Program-made: the position numbers and the translations under genes
Shown here: positions 16,101-23,904 of the stretch, piece by piece
Layout of the letters: each line of letters opens with the position of its first letter
Numbering within the stretch: the first letter of the stretch is position 1
The notes under the pieces: generated by a model
Databases searched by the model: none
Told to the model about the DNA's origin: nothing
The model's input: only the letters and a program-made list of their open reading frames with translations
Assembly (NCBI GenBank): GCA_045601045.1
Contig: JAZRZA010000056.1
Coordinates: 1-27,761 of the forward strand
Length of the DNA stretch: 27,761 nucleotides
From: UBA1181 sp045601045
GTDB lineage: Bacteria > Bacteroidota > Bacteroidia > Bacteroidales > Paludibacteraceae
Direction of reading: 5' to 3'

Positions 16101-17682
16101 ATTCGTGAAGAATTTCGCCTTCGATGTGGATTATCTCAACACCTCGTATGTCTTTTCCGATACAGTCTATTTGACGCCTACCACCATCCGTCTGAACCAG
16201 ACGCCGGTTTACGACGTGGAGGGTAATTATGCGGTGATGAGTGGTCTGTTGCTGCACGACGGATTCAGAAATTTCAAGTTCGCTTTTGATCTGAACTTCG
16301 ATAAATTCCTTGGCCTGAATACGCAGGAGGAGGACAATGAAACCTTCTTCGGAAAGGCCTATGTGAAGGGTGCCGCCCATCTGTCGGGTACGCCGCAACG
16401 TGTGAATATCAATCTAGACTTGACCACTCGTGAAAATACCACTTTGACCATTCCGATAGAGGGAACATCCTCCACCAAGGAGTGTGATTTCATCACTTTT
16501 GTCGAGGCGGAGGCGAATAAGACAATGGCGGAGAAGCGTCGAAACCGTTGGGATCGATTGAAGAAGATCAGGGAGCAATCCGATAAGTCGCCGACGGAAC
16601 TCTTTGTGGACGCGAAATTGGTGGCCACGCCGGATGCGCAGTTGCAGTTGGTGATGGACGCGCAACAGGGTGATTTGATCCGTGCTTATGGATCGGGTAA
16701 TATGCACATGACTTACAATTCCCGTGAGAATGATTTCAAGATGCACGGTAGTTATGAGATAGATAGGGGAGATTACCTCTTTACCATTCAGAGTCTGATC
16801 TCCAGAAAGTTCGATATCAACAGTGGTAGTACGGTTAGTTTCACGGGTGATCCATACAATGCCTTCATTAATATTGAGGCCCAATATGGCTTGAATGCCT
16901 CTTTGACCGATATCATTGAAGATCCTAATCTCCGTTCCACGCCGACGCCTGTTCGATGCCTATTGGGCGTGACGGGTACCATCAACCAACCGGTTATCAA
17001 GTTTGACATCGATTTGCCTAGTTCCGATGAGGATGTGCGAAGCAAACTCAAAAGCGCGCTTAACACCGAAGAGGCGGTCAATCGTAACGCTGCCTCCCTA
17101 TTGGCTTTGGGCCACTTCTATACGATGGACAAATCCACGCTCTCCAGTGTGACGACGACAGAATTGTCTTCTGTGGGATTCTCCACACTCTCCTCCCAGT
17201 TGTCTAACTGGATTTCGAAGATGAGCCGTGACATCAACATTGGTTTGAACTACAAACCGACCACCACTTCGACGGATGGAACCAGCGCGTCCAGCGAGTT
17301 TGATGTGGCACTCTCCACCCAGTTGTTCAACGATAGATTGTTGTTGAATGGTAATTTCGGTTATCGTGATGATGTGGAGGATGCGGCTAACATCTCCAAC
17401 AGTATCATTGATTTCGATTTGGAGTATAAGTTGTCGAAGTCGGGACGTTTCCGCACCAAAGCCTTCAATCGATCCAATAACAGTTATTTCAAACAGGCGG
17501 CCAATACCCAAGGTATCGGTGTGGTTTACCACGAGGATTTCGATACCTTCTCGGGATTGATGAAATCCTATTGGAAAGCCATTAAGGGTGTCTTTAGGAA
17601 GGACGACGAGGAGACGAAAAAGGAGAAAGAGGCCGAGAAGAGCGCGAAAAAAGAGGGAAAGGGCGGTAAGGATAAAAAGTAG
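13114..17682 (+). CDS. TamB-like inner-membrane translocation/assembly protein
   Basis: About 1522 residues. Residues 1-28 (MKKLTYILLSIAGVLLLTFL) are an uncleaved N-terminal membrane anchor; the rest is a long run of beta strands with asparto-serine turns, as in TamB/AsmA-like bridge proteins that span the periplasm and help insert or supply the outer membrane. The C-terminal part (about 1150-1460) matches the TamB (DUF490) domain, including GSGNMHMTYNSREND, then YEIDRGDYLF and the SLTDIIEDPNLR and PVRCLLGVTG segments. The last 30 residues are extremely Lys/Glu-rich (EETKKEKEAEKSAKKEGKG). No tamA-like gene is next to it in this window. It is transcribed alone, divergent from the oxidoreductase operon. 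Confidence 0.88.
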   Translation: MKKLTYILLSIAGVLLLTFLMAYTAFQNERIQRRVVSTLTESLSKQVGSEIGMEHVDWSFPNSFVLHDVYVKDLNNDTLLSWNRAKVTINVMKLFSSTISFRTIQFSGMKANLSVDSLNVPNFQFFVDALKPKEEDDTLSLQWSMDIESVAFNYCEVSFRNPYKKELVGRLDPNDLYVSDLCGRMYVSSFTEDSLHLSINDISFKEKSGLVVDTISATMDMNRERIYVKNLILAAPRSHLKFDQVMVYHDNYEAFKDPLNRLRGSIVIAPSYLRPSDFSSLHPPLDILFDDVKVSGSIVGSPSDLHLSGLNLSYGDYTRFSGIASIKNLFPHPKDFYLDAQINQLSSSPMELADILYVAIDREVLLPRSLDSLGMVSFSGEAKGSLQDLMTKGTLSSVAGDMSISANFQSADPKLNNYRAVGEVSARSYHLSRILGEKSEVGDVTMCLNVGLDKLSDRNYVVHAEGKVDSFSYKKYCYENIRLNGTFDGDGFDGELVMSDKNAEVNFSGKADFKKHEMPIYHFSSHVDKLNLSETNLITKYDNTTISFDVESNLVGNSIDDIEGSLSMDNVVFVNDEKELRISNLSVSAAVDPRTRLKKLTIFSDYINGNVTGKYQFSSLGKFFHNLAHQYLPSVVKKEHLLPEKRRANDFTFDFLVDNTESINEAYELPVSILEETRVKGFINDSTNRFRLRVESDQLQYKDKILTDMMLLVENPKDELKAMVRTTCQPISGRRNPYFFSVNTLTKNDSLYFKSNFSNTGDVTYSGALLLGVRFKDYEEGEGLTANFHILPSSIILNDVEWLLHDSRIALDRKRVAVDSFYFNHDTQFLSINGVNSTTSDDSINVHFSDFKLDYISNMIASKDISFDGVSDGDVFLFKALESPYFKGDLYVYDAAINNATIGDLSVHSRWKEKQKCVAFDAKLLSPYDEQLYRSDITGGVFLGADSLYIEGDLKNVDLKFLRHWLKGVIPNNTGTVSGIVKAYGKFGHIGLAGHPFVKNFAFDVDYLNTSYVFSDTVYLTPTTIRLNQTPVYDVEGNYAVMSGLLLHDGFRNFKFAFDLNFDKFLGLNTQEEDNETFFGKAYVKGAAHLSGTPQRVNINLDLTTRENTTLTIPIEGTSSTKECDFITFVEAEANKTMAEKRRNRWDRLKKIREQSDKSPTELFVDAKLVATPDAQLQLVMDAQQGDLIRAYGSGNMHMTYNSRENDFKMHGSYEIDRGDYLFTIQSLISRKFDINSGSTVSFTGDPYNAFINIEAQYGLNASLTDIIEDPNLRSTPTPVRCLLGVTGTINQPVIKFDIDLPSSDEDVRSKLKSALNTEEAVNRNAASLLALGHFYTMDKSTLSSVTTTELSSVGFSTLSSQLSNWISKMSRDINIGLNYKPTTTSTDGTSASSEFDVALSTQLFNDRLLLNGNFGYRDDVEDAANISNSIIDFDLEYKLSKSGRFRTKAFNRSNNSYFKQAANTQGIGVVYHEDFDTFSGLMKSYWKAIKGVFRKDDEETKKEKEAEKSAKKEGKGGKDKK

Positions 17683-17714
17683 GACTGGGTTGCTGAACGA
17701 ATCTTCTTATGAAT

Positions 17715-18518
17715 TTAGATAAAGCAGTTCATTCCAACGTGTCCATAGGCGATTTTCCCCTTGTAATCCTGTTTTAGCAATGCGTATTGTTCGATGCCTG
17801 TGCAGTGGCACGCAACCACCTCCTCGATTTCGTGTTGATTCAGTAGTTTAGCTAATTGCACGATTTTTTCAGGTGATTCATGCAGGGTGTGGAATCCGCC
17901 GATCACCAATCGGATCGGTTCTGTAAAGTGCTCTTTGGCGCTTTTGATTGTATTGACGATGCCTCGGTGCGCGCAACCGCTGATGATGGAGATCTTTCCC
18001 TCGTGGCGCACGCAGATGAACTGCTCGTCGTCGAATTGGTCCTCGAAAGCCACCCCGTCTCGGCGAATCACCATGTTGGTGAAGTGAGTCTCCTCTCTAT
18101 CGTAAATCTTCACCTCTGGCACGACGAATATTCCCTCCCCAATCTCGGTGATCTTCTCTACCGTATGGATCCTTTTCGGATCGATATGGGTACCGATGGG
18201 TAGGCCGATGCTGCGGTCGCCCCTGCCGAACCGCTCCTTCTCAAAACCTAATTTTGCGTAGACGGGCGCATGGTCGTTGTGGGCAAGGAAGTGGGCCAAT
18301 CCGCCTGTATGGTCGTAATGGCCATGGCTGATGATCACCGCCTCTATCTCAGAGATATCCACGCCGCCGATGGCTGCGTTGAAGGCGTAGAGATCCGTCT
18401 GTCCCGTGTCGAAAAGAAACTTTCTCTTGTCGTCGCTCTCGATGAGCAGGGAGAAGCCCAACTCTGCCTTCATCTGTGATTGGAATACGGTGTTTTCTGT
18501 TAAAATCTTCAGCTTCAT
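17715..18518 (-). CDS. Metallo-beta-lactamase-fold hydrolase (COG1237 type)
   Basis: A 267-residue cytoplasmic hydrolase. HGHYDH (His65, His67, Asp69, His70) in ISHGHYDHTGG is the dinuclear metal site; later ligands are in the SGCAHRGIVNT block, the GGFHTL block and the C-terminal ACHCTG and GHVGMNC motifs. This set matches the COG1237 subfamily, related to the archaeal dihydropterin-ribofuranosylaminobenzene phosphate hydrolase; the substrate in Bacteroidota is not known. ATG at 18518 (MKLKILTEN) is preferred over 18551, because the family begins there and a -7-like element lies between them. Convergent with the TamB-like gene. Confidence 0.85.
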   Translation of the reverse strand: MKLKILTENTVFQSQMKAELGFSLLIESDDKRKFLFDTGQTDLYAFNAAIGGVDISEIEAVIISHGHYDHTGGLAHFLAHNDHAPVYAKLGFEKERFGRGDRSIGLPIGTHIDPKRIHTVEKITEIGEGIFVVPEVKIYDREETHFTNMVIRRDGVAFEDQFDDEQFICVRHEGKISIISGCAHRGIVNTIKSAKEHFTEPIRLVIGGFHTLHESPEKIVQLAKLLNQHEIEEVVACHCTGIEQYALLKQDYKGKIAYGHVGMNCFI

Positions 18519-18534
18519 TGTCCCATAATTTTGT

Positions 18535-18566
18535 TTTGCGAAATTACCCAATTTTCTCTAATTTTG
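18535..18566 (+). promoter_or_regulatory. Consensus promoter of the DIP1984 gene, overlapping a divergent promoter
   Basis: TTTG (18535-18538), 20 bases, TAATTTTG (18559-18566): full match, with transcription near 18573 and an 18-base leader to 18591. On the minus strand TAATTTCG (18546-18539), one mismatch from the -7 consensus, lies inside the same interval and could drive the hydrolase gene. The two promoters would compete for polymerase. Confidence 0.6.
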
Positions 18567-18590
18567 TTATGAATAAATATAATTTAGCGT

Positions 18591-19049
18591 ATGAAATTAG
18601 CGGAGGCATTACAAGAGCGTGCGGATTTGAACCGCAAGATACAACAGTTGCATAGTCGTTTGATGAACAATGCGACCGTGCAGGAGGGAGAGGAGCCTGC
18701 GGAGGATCCGAAGGCTTTGTTGACGGAGTTGAATGGTAGTGTAGATCGTTTGCAGTGGTTGATGACCCAAATCAATTTGACCAATTGCCAGACGGTTGTG
18801 GAGGGAAAGTCCTTGACGGCGTGGATCGCGGAGAGAGATTGCCTAACCATTAAGGTTGAGAAGTATAGATCTCTTTTGAATAACGCCAGCAACTTGGCGG
18901 GACGTGCGGCCCATACGGAGATCAAGGTCTTGAGCGCGGTTAACGTGCGTGAGTTGCAACAACAACTGGATGCGATGTGCAAATCGTTGCGTTTGGTGGA
19001 CAACAGAATTCAGCAGAGTAATTGGAACACCGATTTGCTCGAGAAGTAA
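18591..19049 (+). CDS. DIP1984 family protein
   Basis: A 152-residue, mainly helical protein. MKLAEALQERADLNRKIQQL, the RLMNNATVQEGEEPAEDP linker, LNGSVDRLQWLMTQINLTN and the closing VNVRELQQQLDAMCKSLRLVDNRIQQSNWNTDL are all hallmarks of the DIP1984 family (also annotated septicolysin). No signal peptide is present, so cytoplasmic; the cytolysin name of some members has little support here. It has a strong promoter of its own and stands alone. Function is unknown; two helical hairpins separated by an acidic linker are what can be seen. Confidence 0.85.
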   Translation: MKLAEALQERADLNRKIQQLHSRLMNNATVQEGEEPAEDPKALLTELNGSVDRLQWLMTQINLTNCQTVVEGKSLTAWIAERDCLTIKVEKYRSLLNNASNLAGRAAHTEIKVLSAVNVRELQQQLDAMCKSLRLVDNRIQQSNWNTDLLEK

Positions 19050-19059
19050 TGAAATATAT

Positions 19060-19250
19060 AGGGAGCGTCTGGTCAGGCGAATGTTAACCTCTTGGAAAGC
19101 GAGGCATAGTTTTCTACTTATGGTACAGAGCGGGGACAGCTCATTTCGCATCGTTGTTTTGGATGCTTTATTGTTATGTCCTGATCGGGTATGACCGTAT
19201 TGTTATCGTTTATTCTTATTACCGAACATTGATGATGGGCGCTCTTTTTT
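19060..19250 (+). ncRNA. Possible structured RNA downstream of the DIP1984 gene
   Basis: The 310-base gap 19050-19359 has no gene. AGGGAGCG (19060-19067) can pair with CGCTCTTT (19240-19247; two G-T pairs), right at a run of seven T (19245-19251). Between them are CCTC/GAGG (19088-19104), CATA/TATG with GT/AC (19105-19122), GAGC/GCTC (19128-19142) with loop GGGGACA, and GCATC/GATGC (19148-19166). The loop GGACA can also pair with TGTCC (19177-19181), giving a pseudoknot. A long-range closing helix at a T-run is like 6S-type RNAs, but I do not recognise a family and no clear promoter is seen; it may be processed from the DIP1984 mRNA. Confidence 0.3.
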
Positions 19251-19306
19251 TATTTAAGAATTCTCCTGCGATTGGATGAGGCTTTATTCGTTGGGATTTA
19301 GGCAAA

Positions 19307-19338
19307 AAAAAGGATGTGAACCCTATCACATCCTTTTT
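19307..19338. terminator. Bidirectional terminator
   Basis: AAAAAGGATGTGA (19307-19319) pairs with TCACATCCTTTTT (19326-19338) around a 6-base loop. The A-run from 19304 gives a U-run on the minus strand, so it chiefly ends the aminotransferase transcript; it can also stop plus-strand transcription. Confidence 0.8.
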
Positions 19339-19359
19339 CATTTTATATGAAATCGTCTA

Positions 19360-20556
19360 TTATTTCAAAATGTCCAAAGCGCTCTTGATACGCTTGAATG
19401 CCTCGATGAGGTTCTCCTCTGAAGTGGCGTATGACATACGGATGCAGTTAGGTGAACCGAATGCGTTACCGCCTACACATGCAACGTGGCCTTCGATCAA
19501 AAGGTACATGGCCAATTCTGCTGAATTGTTGATGACATCACCCTTAGGAGTCTTCTTGCCGAAGTATGAGCTACACTCAGGGAACACGTAGAAGGCACCG
19601 TCTGGCTTGTTCACCTTGAAGCCCTCGATCTCGCTCGCCATCTTCACAACGAGGTCACGTCTACGCTCGAATGCTTGACGCATCGTCTCAACGCAAGCTT
19701 GGTCGCCAGTGTAAGCAGCCTCAGCTGCCTTTTGCGCGATGGAGCATGGTCCGGAAGTGTATTGTCCTTGCAACTTATTGCAAGCGGCTGCGATCCATTT
19801 TGGTGCGGCTAACCAACCCAATCTCCAACCTGTCATCGCATATCCCTTAGATACACCGTTGATGATGATCACGCGATCCTTTACCTCTGGGAATTGAGCG
19901 ATACTCTCGTGCTTGCCGATATAGTTGATGTGCTCGTAAATTTCATCCGCAAGGATGTAAACTTGTGGGTGCTTTGCCAAAACAGCGGCTAAGCCCTTCA
20001 ACTCCTCCTTTGAATATACGCTACCCGTTGGGTTGGAAGGAGAGCAAAGGATAATCATTTTAGTTTTAGGGGTGATGGCTGCCTCCAATTGAGAAGGGGT
20101 GATCTTGAAGTTTTGCTCCAAACCAGCCTCTACAATCACATTGGTACCCTCTGCCAATTTCACCATCTCAACGTAACTTACCCAGTATGGTGCAGGAACG
20201 ATAACTTCGTCGCCAGGACCTACAAGGCACATGATCGCGTTGCATACAGCTTGCTTCGCTCCGTTTGAGCAAACGATTTGGCTTGGGTCGTACTCCAAAC
20301 CATTCTCTTTTTTCAACTTCTCAGCAATCGCTTTTCTTAATGGCATGTAGCCTGGCACTGGTGAGTAGAAAGAGAAATTGTCGTCGATAGCCTTTTGTGC
20401 AGCGGCTTTGATGTGCTTAGGTGTGGTGAAGTCTGGTTCTCCTACACTAAGGTTGATTACATCGATGCCTTGTGCCTTGAGCTCTTGGCTCTTTTGGGAC
20501 ATGGCAAGCGTCTCTGACGGTGATAAGGCTGCTAAACGAGCTGATACTTGATCCAT
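19360..20556 (-). CDS. Aspartate-type aminotransferase (PLP, class I)
   Basis: A 398-residue fold-type I aminotransferase of the aspartate aminotransferase subgroup found widely in bacteria. NLSVGEPDFTTP (35-46) is the substrate-side loop, GAKQAV (99-104) binds the cofactor phosphate, SPSNPTG (172-178) and ADEIYEH (203-209) contact the pyridine ring, and Lys237 in SKGYAMTGWRLGW (236-248) is the PLP lysine. The C-terminal IRMSYATSEENL carries the carboxylate-binding Arg. It probably interconverts aspartate and oxaloacetate with 2-oxoglutarate/glutamate, linking to the oxoacid pool used by the oxidoreductase operon; the exact substrate range is not determined. It is a single-gene unit with its own promoter. 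Confidence 0.92.
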   Translation of the reverse strand: MDQVSARLAALSPSETLAMSQKSQELKAQGIDVINLSVGEPDFTTPKHIKAAAQKAIDDNFSFYSPVPGYMPLRKAIAEKLKKENGLEYDPSQIVCSNGAKQAVCNAIMCLVGPGDEVIVPAPYWVSYVEMVKLAEGTNVIVEAGLEQNFKITPSQLEAAITPKTKMIILCSPSNPTGSVYSKEELKGLAAVLAKHPQVYILADEIYEHINYIGKHESIAQFPEVKDRVIIINGVSKGYAMTGWRLGWLAAPKWIAAACNKLQGQYTSGPCSIAQKAAEAAYTGDQACVETMRQAFERRRDLVVKMASEIEGFKVNKPDGAFYVFPECSSYFGKKTPKGDVINNSAELAMYLLIEGHVACVGGNAFGSPNCIRMSYATSEENLIEAFKRIKSALDILK

Positions 20557-20646
20557 TTTACGTCTATTAATTATTTTGTTTATAAATATATGCCGTTTAT
20601 TTCCAAATGTTTAGGCGCGGTTTTTACCTCTGCCCAAAAATTTGTG

Positions 20647-20678
20647 CAAAATTACATCATTTTTTTGAACCAAACAAA
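20647..20678 (-). promoter_or_regulatory. Consensus promoter of the aminotransferase gene
   Basis: On the minus strand TTTG (20678-20675), 20 bases, TAATTTTG (20654-20647): full match. Transcription would start near 20640, giving a leader of about 84 bases. No clear terminator separates it from the upstream CotH gene that ends at 20711, so some read-through is possible. Confidence 0.6.
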
Positions 20679-20710
20679 TGCTTTGCGAAAAGAATTTTTG
20701 TCGATCTTTT

Positions 20711-23700
20711 CTAATTGCCGCATTTGATCAACCTTGTGGTTTGCAACGACTTGCGGGTCCGAATCTCCACAATGTACATGCCCCGCTCCCATGCGTCGGT
20801 GTCGATTTGTGTCTCTTCGGCCATTGGTTCCTCTTTGAAAAGGAGTCTTCCCGTCATATCGTAGATGTTGAGATGTTCCATCGTTTCCGAGGATTTGATG
20901 GTGACTTGGTCAACCGTTGGGTTAGGGTAGAGCTGCAAGCAGAGTGACTCTGTCTGGATATTGATGATACCCGTCGTGTCCTTCACACCATTCTTTTTGC
21001 CTGGCGACGGATTGTGCTCCAACGGATCGGTCGTGAATACCACCCATTCATCCGCGCCGTCACTCTCTCTTCCATAGGATTCGTTCACGTTTGTGGTGAT
21101 TAGGTCGATGCAATCCACTAGCGCGCTGTCCGGACGGGCTATGCAAAGGGTGGATAGGGTATCCTTTCCTATCTTGAATTGTAGGTAATCTGGACCGATG
21201 AGGTTCTTGCCGGCGGCACGGAACACTTTGTGTTCTTTCGGTCCAATGGTCATTCTGCCATAACCGGCGGGGATCGTGCTCTCCTTGGCGATGGTGTCGC
21301 CTCGCTTCAAAAGGAATGTGTAGCCTGTGAGATCTATATTCTTCTCTCCGTAGTTGTATATTTCAACCCAAGGAGTGTACTCTCCGCGTGCGTCGGGATA
21401 TTGCGAGAGTCCGTTGAGATTGGTGCTGATTTCGTTGATCATAATCGTAGGCAACGAATCCTCTTCGGTTGCCGTGGCGGGACGGAAGGTGGCGGTGATG
21501 GAGCCTGGAGCCACCATCGTGCCTACCCAAATGTTTGGAATACCGATTCTGCTGTCCGATGTGTCTTCCGATGCGACAAAGGTGGTGTCAGACGAGAACT
21601 CCCACGCCGCAAACTCGTATCCCGCCGGCGCTTGGGCGATCACCTCCAATTCATAGCCCTTGAAATATTTGCCGCGGTATTGTTTGATCTTTTCTCCGTT
21701 CATGTAGATGGTGGCCTCTGGCGATTCAGATTCGATTTTTAGGCTCGTGGTATCCGTTCCGCCTACGTATGCTTGTAGGTGTTTGTAGATATTGACCGGT
21801 CTGTTCAGCGCGAACTTTTTCATCGAGCCCGCGGCATCCGAAGCTTTCTTTCCGAAGCAGACTTGGTACTCCGGATTCAATACGGTAGTGATGCTGTCGA
21901 AGACGGCTGTGATCCGCTCTTGGGTAAAGGTGGTGGAGAGGTGAATCAGATATTTGGTGGTGAATTTTTTCTCAAACATCTTGTTTCGCTTCAATCCATC
22001 GAATATCTCGGTCATCCACGAGCGGTTGTTGGCCCATTGCGTGTTGCCGTCGCCGGAACACCATTTGATCATATTCTTGGTGAAAGAACCTAAATATTCA
22101 TATCCGGGAAGCCCCAATCCGAAATCGGTGTCGAAGAGCATCCATCTGAACTTTCCTCCATCTTTTTCCCGCCAGATCTTCGTGTTGTTGCCGGGCCAGT
22201 CTGTGTTGACGATGAACTGTTGGAAGATAACGTAGTCCACATACTCGTCCATATCCATTCTGGCGCAGGCCCCCTCGTAATATTCGGTCGGATCCATTTT
22301 CCAGAACTGGTTGATGTGTTTGGTCAAGTTGGTATAGGCGTCCTTGGTGCCGACGCTGGCGCGTATGCCTAATTGGTCGGAGAGGGTGATCAAGTCGATC
22401 TTATCCTCTTCGATGTCGTGATTGGCCTCGATGTAGTCGGCGTTGGTTCGCTCGTTCAAATTCATCAACCCTTGATAGACTCCGTTGATGTAGTAGGCGA
22501 TGGGTTGGTAGGCTTGGTAATCGATGTTCATCTCTGTGGCCAAACTTTGCATCAGACCGTCGCGGAAGCGTACCTTATTGTAGGCTGTACCACCGTTTCG
22601 GATGTGGATCGCTCGGTGCGTCACGTTAGGCTTGGTTGCGAAAAAGTGGTAGCCGAAGGTATCCACGCCTGTCTTTTTGCTTGTCTTCACAGCGAGTGAT
22701 TTTATCTTCTCCGTGCGGGAACAACCTCCCTCTACATGCGCTTCGGCCTGTTGGGAAACAACCGCCTCTCCGTTGACGAAGTACTCGAAATGGATCGGAC
22801 GTTTCCAATCTCTGTTGTAGTTCGCTTTGGTGCTGGTGCAGCTTTTCTCTCCGCGTACACCGTTGGTGCCGATCACGCAAATGCCCACGGTGTCGCTGTA
22901 AAAATAGGCTGAATCGACTGTGATCGAAACGATGGGAAGCGTGAATCCGCCATATTGGCTGTGGAGTTCGTCCACGAAAAGGAACGAGGCGGTGTTGACT
23001 TTGCTGGGGAGTTTGCCCGCTTCGTAGGCGATGCATCTCACATTGGCGTTGCTGCCGATGTAGATAGGACCACTGTATATCTTTCCGTTGGAAGAGGATG
23101 GTTCGCTTCCGTCTGTCGTGTAGTAAACGGTGGCTCCCTCCGCGATTTGTTCCAAGGTCAGTTCGATCGGCTCGTCGAGTACGCCTCCTTTGTGGCTGAA
23201 AAGTGGTGCGGCGCTGCGGGCGGTGGCGGCATCCGTGTAGGCGGCGCTGTTCTCTTCTCCCGGTGTGGGAGCCATGTATCCTAAAGCGCCCTCCTTGTAA
23301 CCGTAAGATAGGTTCACATCCATTGCGTCATATGCGAAAGAATCGATCTTCTCGCTGCCGTGGTAGATGACGATGGATCCGCCGTCGGCATCCAATTTGT
23401 ATGGCGCGTGGCCCGCAAGGGTGGATTCGTCCATCCAGATGACAGCGTTGGGACCGACCATCATGTCGGAACTGATTCTCCAACGCCACTTCTCCTCGAT
23501 TTTCCCTTTGATGGCTCTTTTGCCATAGTGGATGATGAGGTGATTGTTCAGATTGATAGAGTCGCCTTGCGTGTCGAACTCGATGTAGTTGGAGAAATTG
23601 TAGTTCCCCCTGTTCATGACAGCGGATAGGTTGCTTGTGGAAACTTCGTTGATTTTCACCTCCGCGGAGGCGGATAGGCCACATAAAATGGCGGCGCTTA

Positions 23701-23725
23701 TTGTTAAAAATAGCCTTTTAACCAT
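20711..23725 (-). CDS. Secreted CotH-family protein with type IX sorting domain
   Basis: A 1004-residue exported protein. Signal peptide about 1-21 (ending SASA). Lamin-tail domain about 22-160 (VKINEVSTSN, later APTPGEEN). Chitobiase C-terminal-like module about 175-250 (YYTTDGSEPSSSNGKIYSGP). CotH kinase-like domain about 262-600, with NTDWPGNNTKIWREKDGG and the metal-binding DTDFGLGL. A beta segment about 655-735, a second lamin-tail domain about 745-880 (WVEIYNYGEK), and a full type IX C-terminal domain in the last 80 residues (LYPNPTVDQV, then LNIYDMTGRLLF and GMYIVEI). It shares its whole architecture with the protein at 3244, indicating paralogues. The predicted protein is exported and anchored or released at the surface; kinase activity is unproven. 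Confidence 0.9.
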   Translation of the reverse strand: MVKRLFLTISAAILCGLSASAEVKINEVSTSNLSAVMNRGNYNFSNYIEFDTQGDSINLNNHLIIHYGKRAIKGKIEEKWRWRISSDMMVGPNAVIWMDESTLAGHAPYKLDADGGSIVIYHGSEKIDSFAYDAMDVNLSYGYKEGALGYMAPTPGEENSAAYTDAATARSAAPLFSHKGGVLDEPIELTLEQIAEGATVYYTTDGSEPSSSNGKIYSGPIYIGSNANVRCIAYEAGKLPSKVNTASFLFVDELHSQYGGFTLPIVSITVDSAYFYSDTVGICVIGTNGVRGEKSCTSTKANYNRDWKRPIHFEYFVNGEAVVSQQAEAHVEGGCSRTEKIKSLAVKTSKKTGVDTFGYHFFATKPNVTHRAIHIRNGGTAYNKVRFRDGLMQSLATEMNIDYQAYQPIAYYINGVYQGLMNLNERTNADYIEANHDIEEDKIDLITLSDQLGIRASVGTKDAYTNLTKHINQFWKMDPTEYYEGACARMDMDEYVDYVIFQQFIVNTDWPGNNTKIWREKDGGKFRWMLFDTDFGLGLPGYEYLGSFTKNMIKWCSGDGNTQWANNRSWMTEIFDGLKRNKMFEKKFTTKYLIHLSTTFTQERITAVFDSITTVLNPEYQVCFGKKASDAAGSMKKFALNRPVNIYKHLQAYVGGTDTTSLKIESESPEATIYMNGEKIKQYRGKYFKGYELEVIAQAPAGYEFAAWEFSSDTTFVASEDTSDSRIGIPNIWVGTMVAPGSITATFRPATATEEDSLPTIMINEISTNLNGLSQYPDARGEYTPWVEIYNYGEKNIDLTGYTFLLKRGDTIAKESTIPAGYGRMTIGPKEHKVFRAAGKNLIGPDYLQFKIGKDTLSTLCIARPDSALVDCIDLITTNVNESYGRESDGADEWVVFTTDPLEHNPSPGKKNGVKDTTGIINIQTESLCLQLYPNPTVDQVTIKSSETMEHLNIYDMTGRLLFKEEPMAEETQIDTDAWERGMYIVEIRTRKSLQTTRLIKCGN

Positions 23726-23759
23726 AATCGATATTCTTTTGTATTATCAGGAAACTTCG

Positions 23760-23790
23760 CGAAAGTAGTGCTTTCTAATTGGAAATCAAA
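23760..23790 (-). promoter_or_regulatory. Promoter of the second CotH gene
   Basis: On the minus strand TTTG (23790-23787), 19 bases, TACTTTCG (23767-23760), one mismatch from the -7 consensus. The predicted leader is about 28 bases. Confidence 0.5.
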
Positions 23791-23849
23791 ACATAGGTTG
23801 TATAAATACTAAAATTTGTGAAATGATTTTTTCTCAACGCTTTTATGCC

Positions 23850-23857
23850 TACTTTTG
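23850..23857 (+). promoter_or_regulatory. -7 promoter element of the RNase Z gene
   Basis: TACTTTTG followed by C matches TAnnTTTG; the -33 region is only TTTT. Transcription would start near 23864, which rules out the in-frame ATG at 23845 as the translation start. Confidence 0.5.
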
Positions 23858-23904
23858 CAAGTCGGTTAATCCGTCATATATGGTTGAATATAAATGATGT
23901 TGTT

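Noticed and set aside
19060..19250. Assignment of the structured stretch as tmRNA, RNase P RNA, SRP RNA or a tRNA
   Set aside because: None of the hallmark sequences of these RNAs was seen; length and closing helix alone are not enough to call 6S RNA.
23845..23904. ATG at 23845 as RNase Z start
   Set aside because: A -7 promoter element at 23850-23857 lies inside the extension, and the added residues do not resemble RNase Z N-termini.
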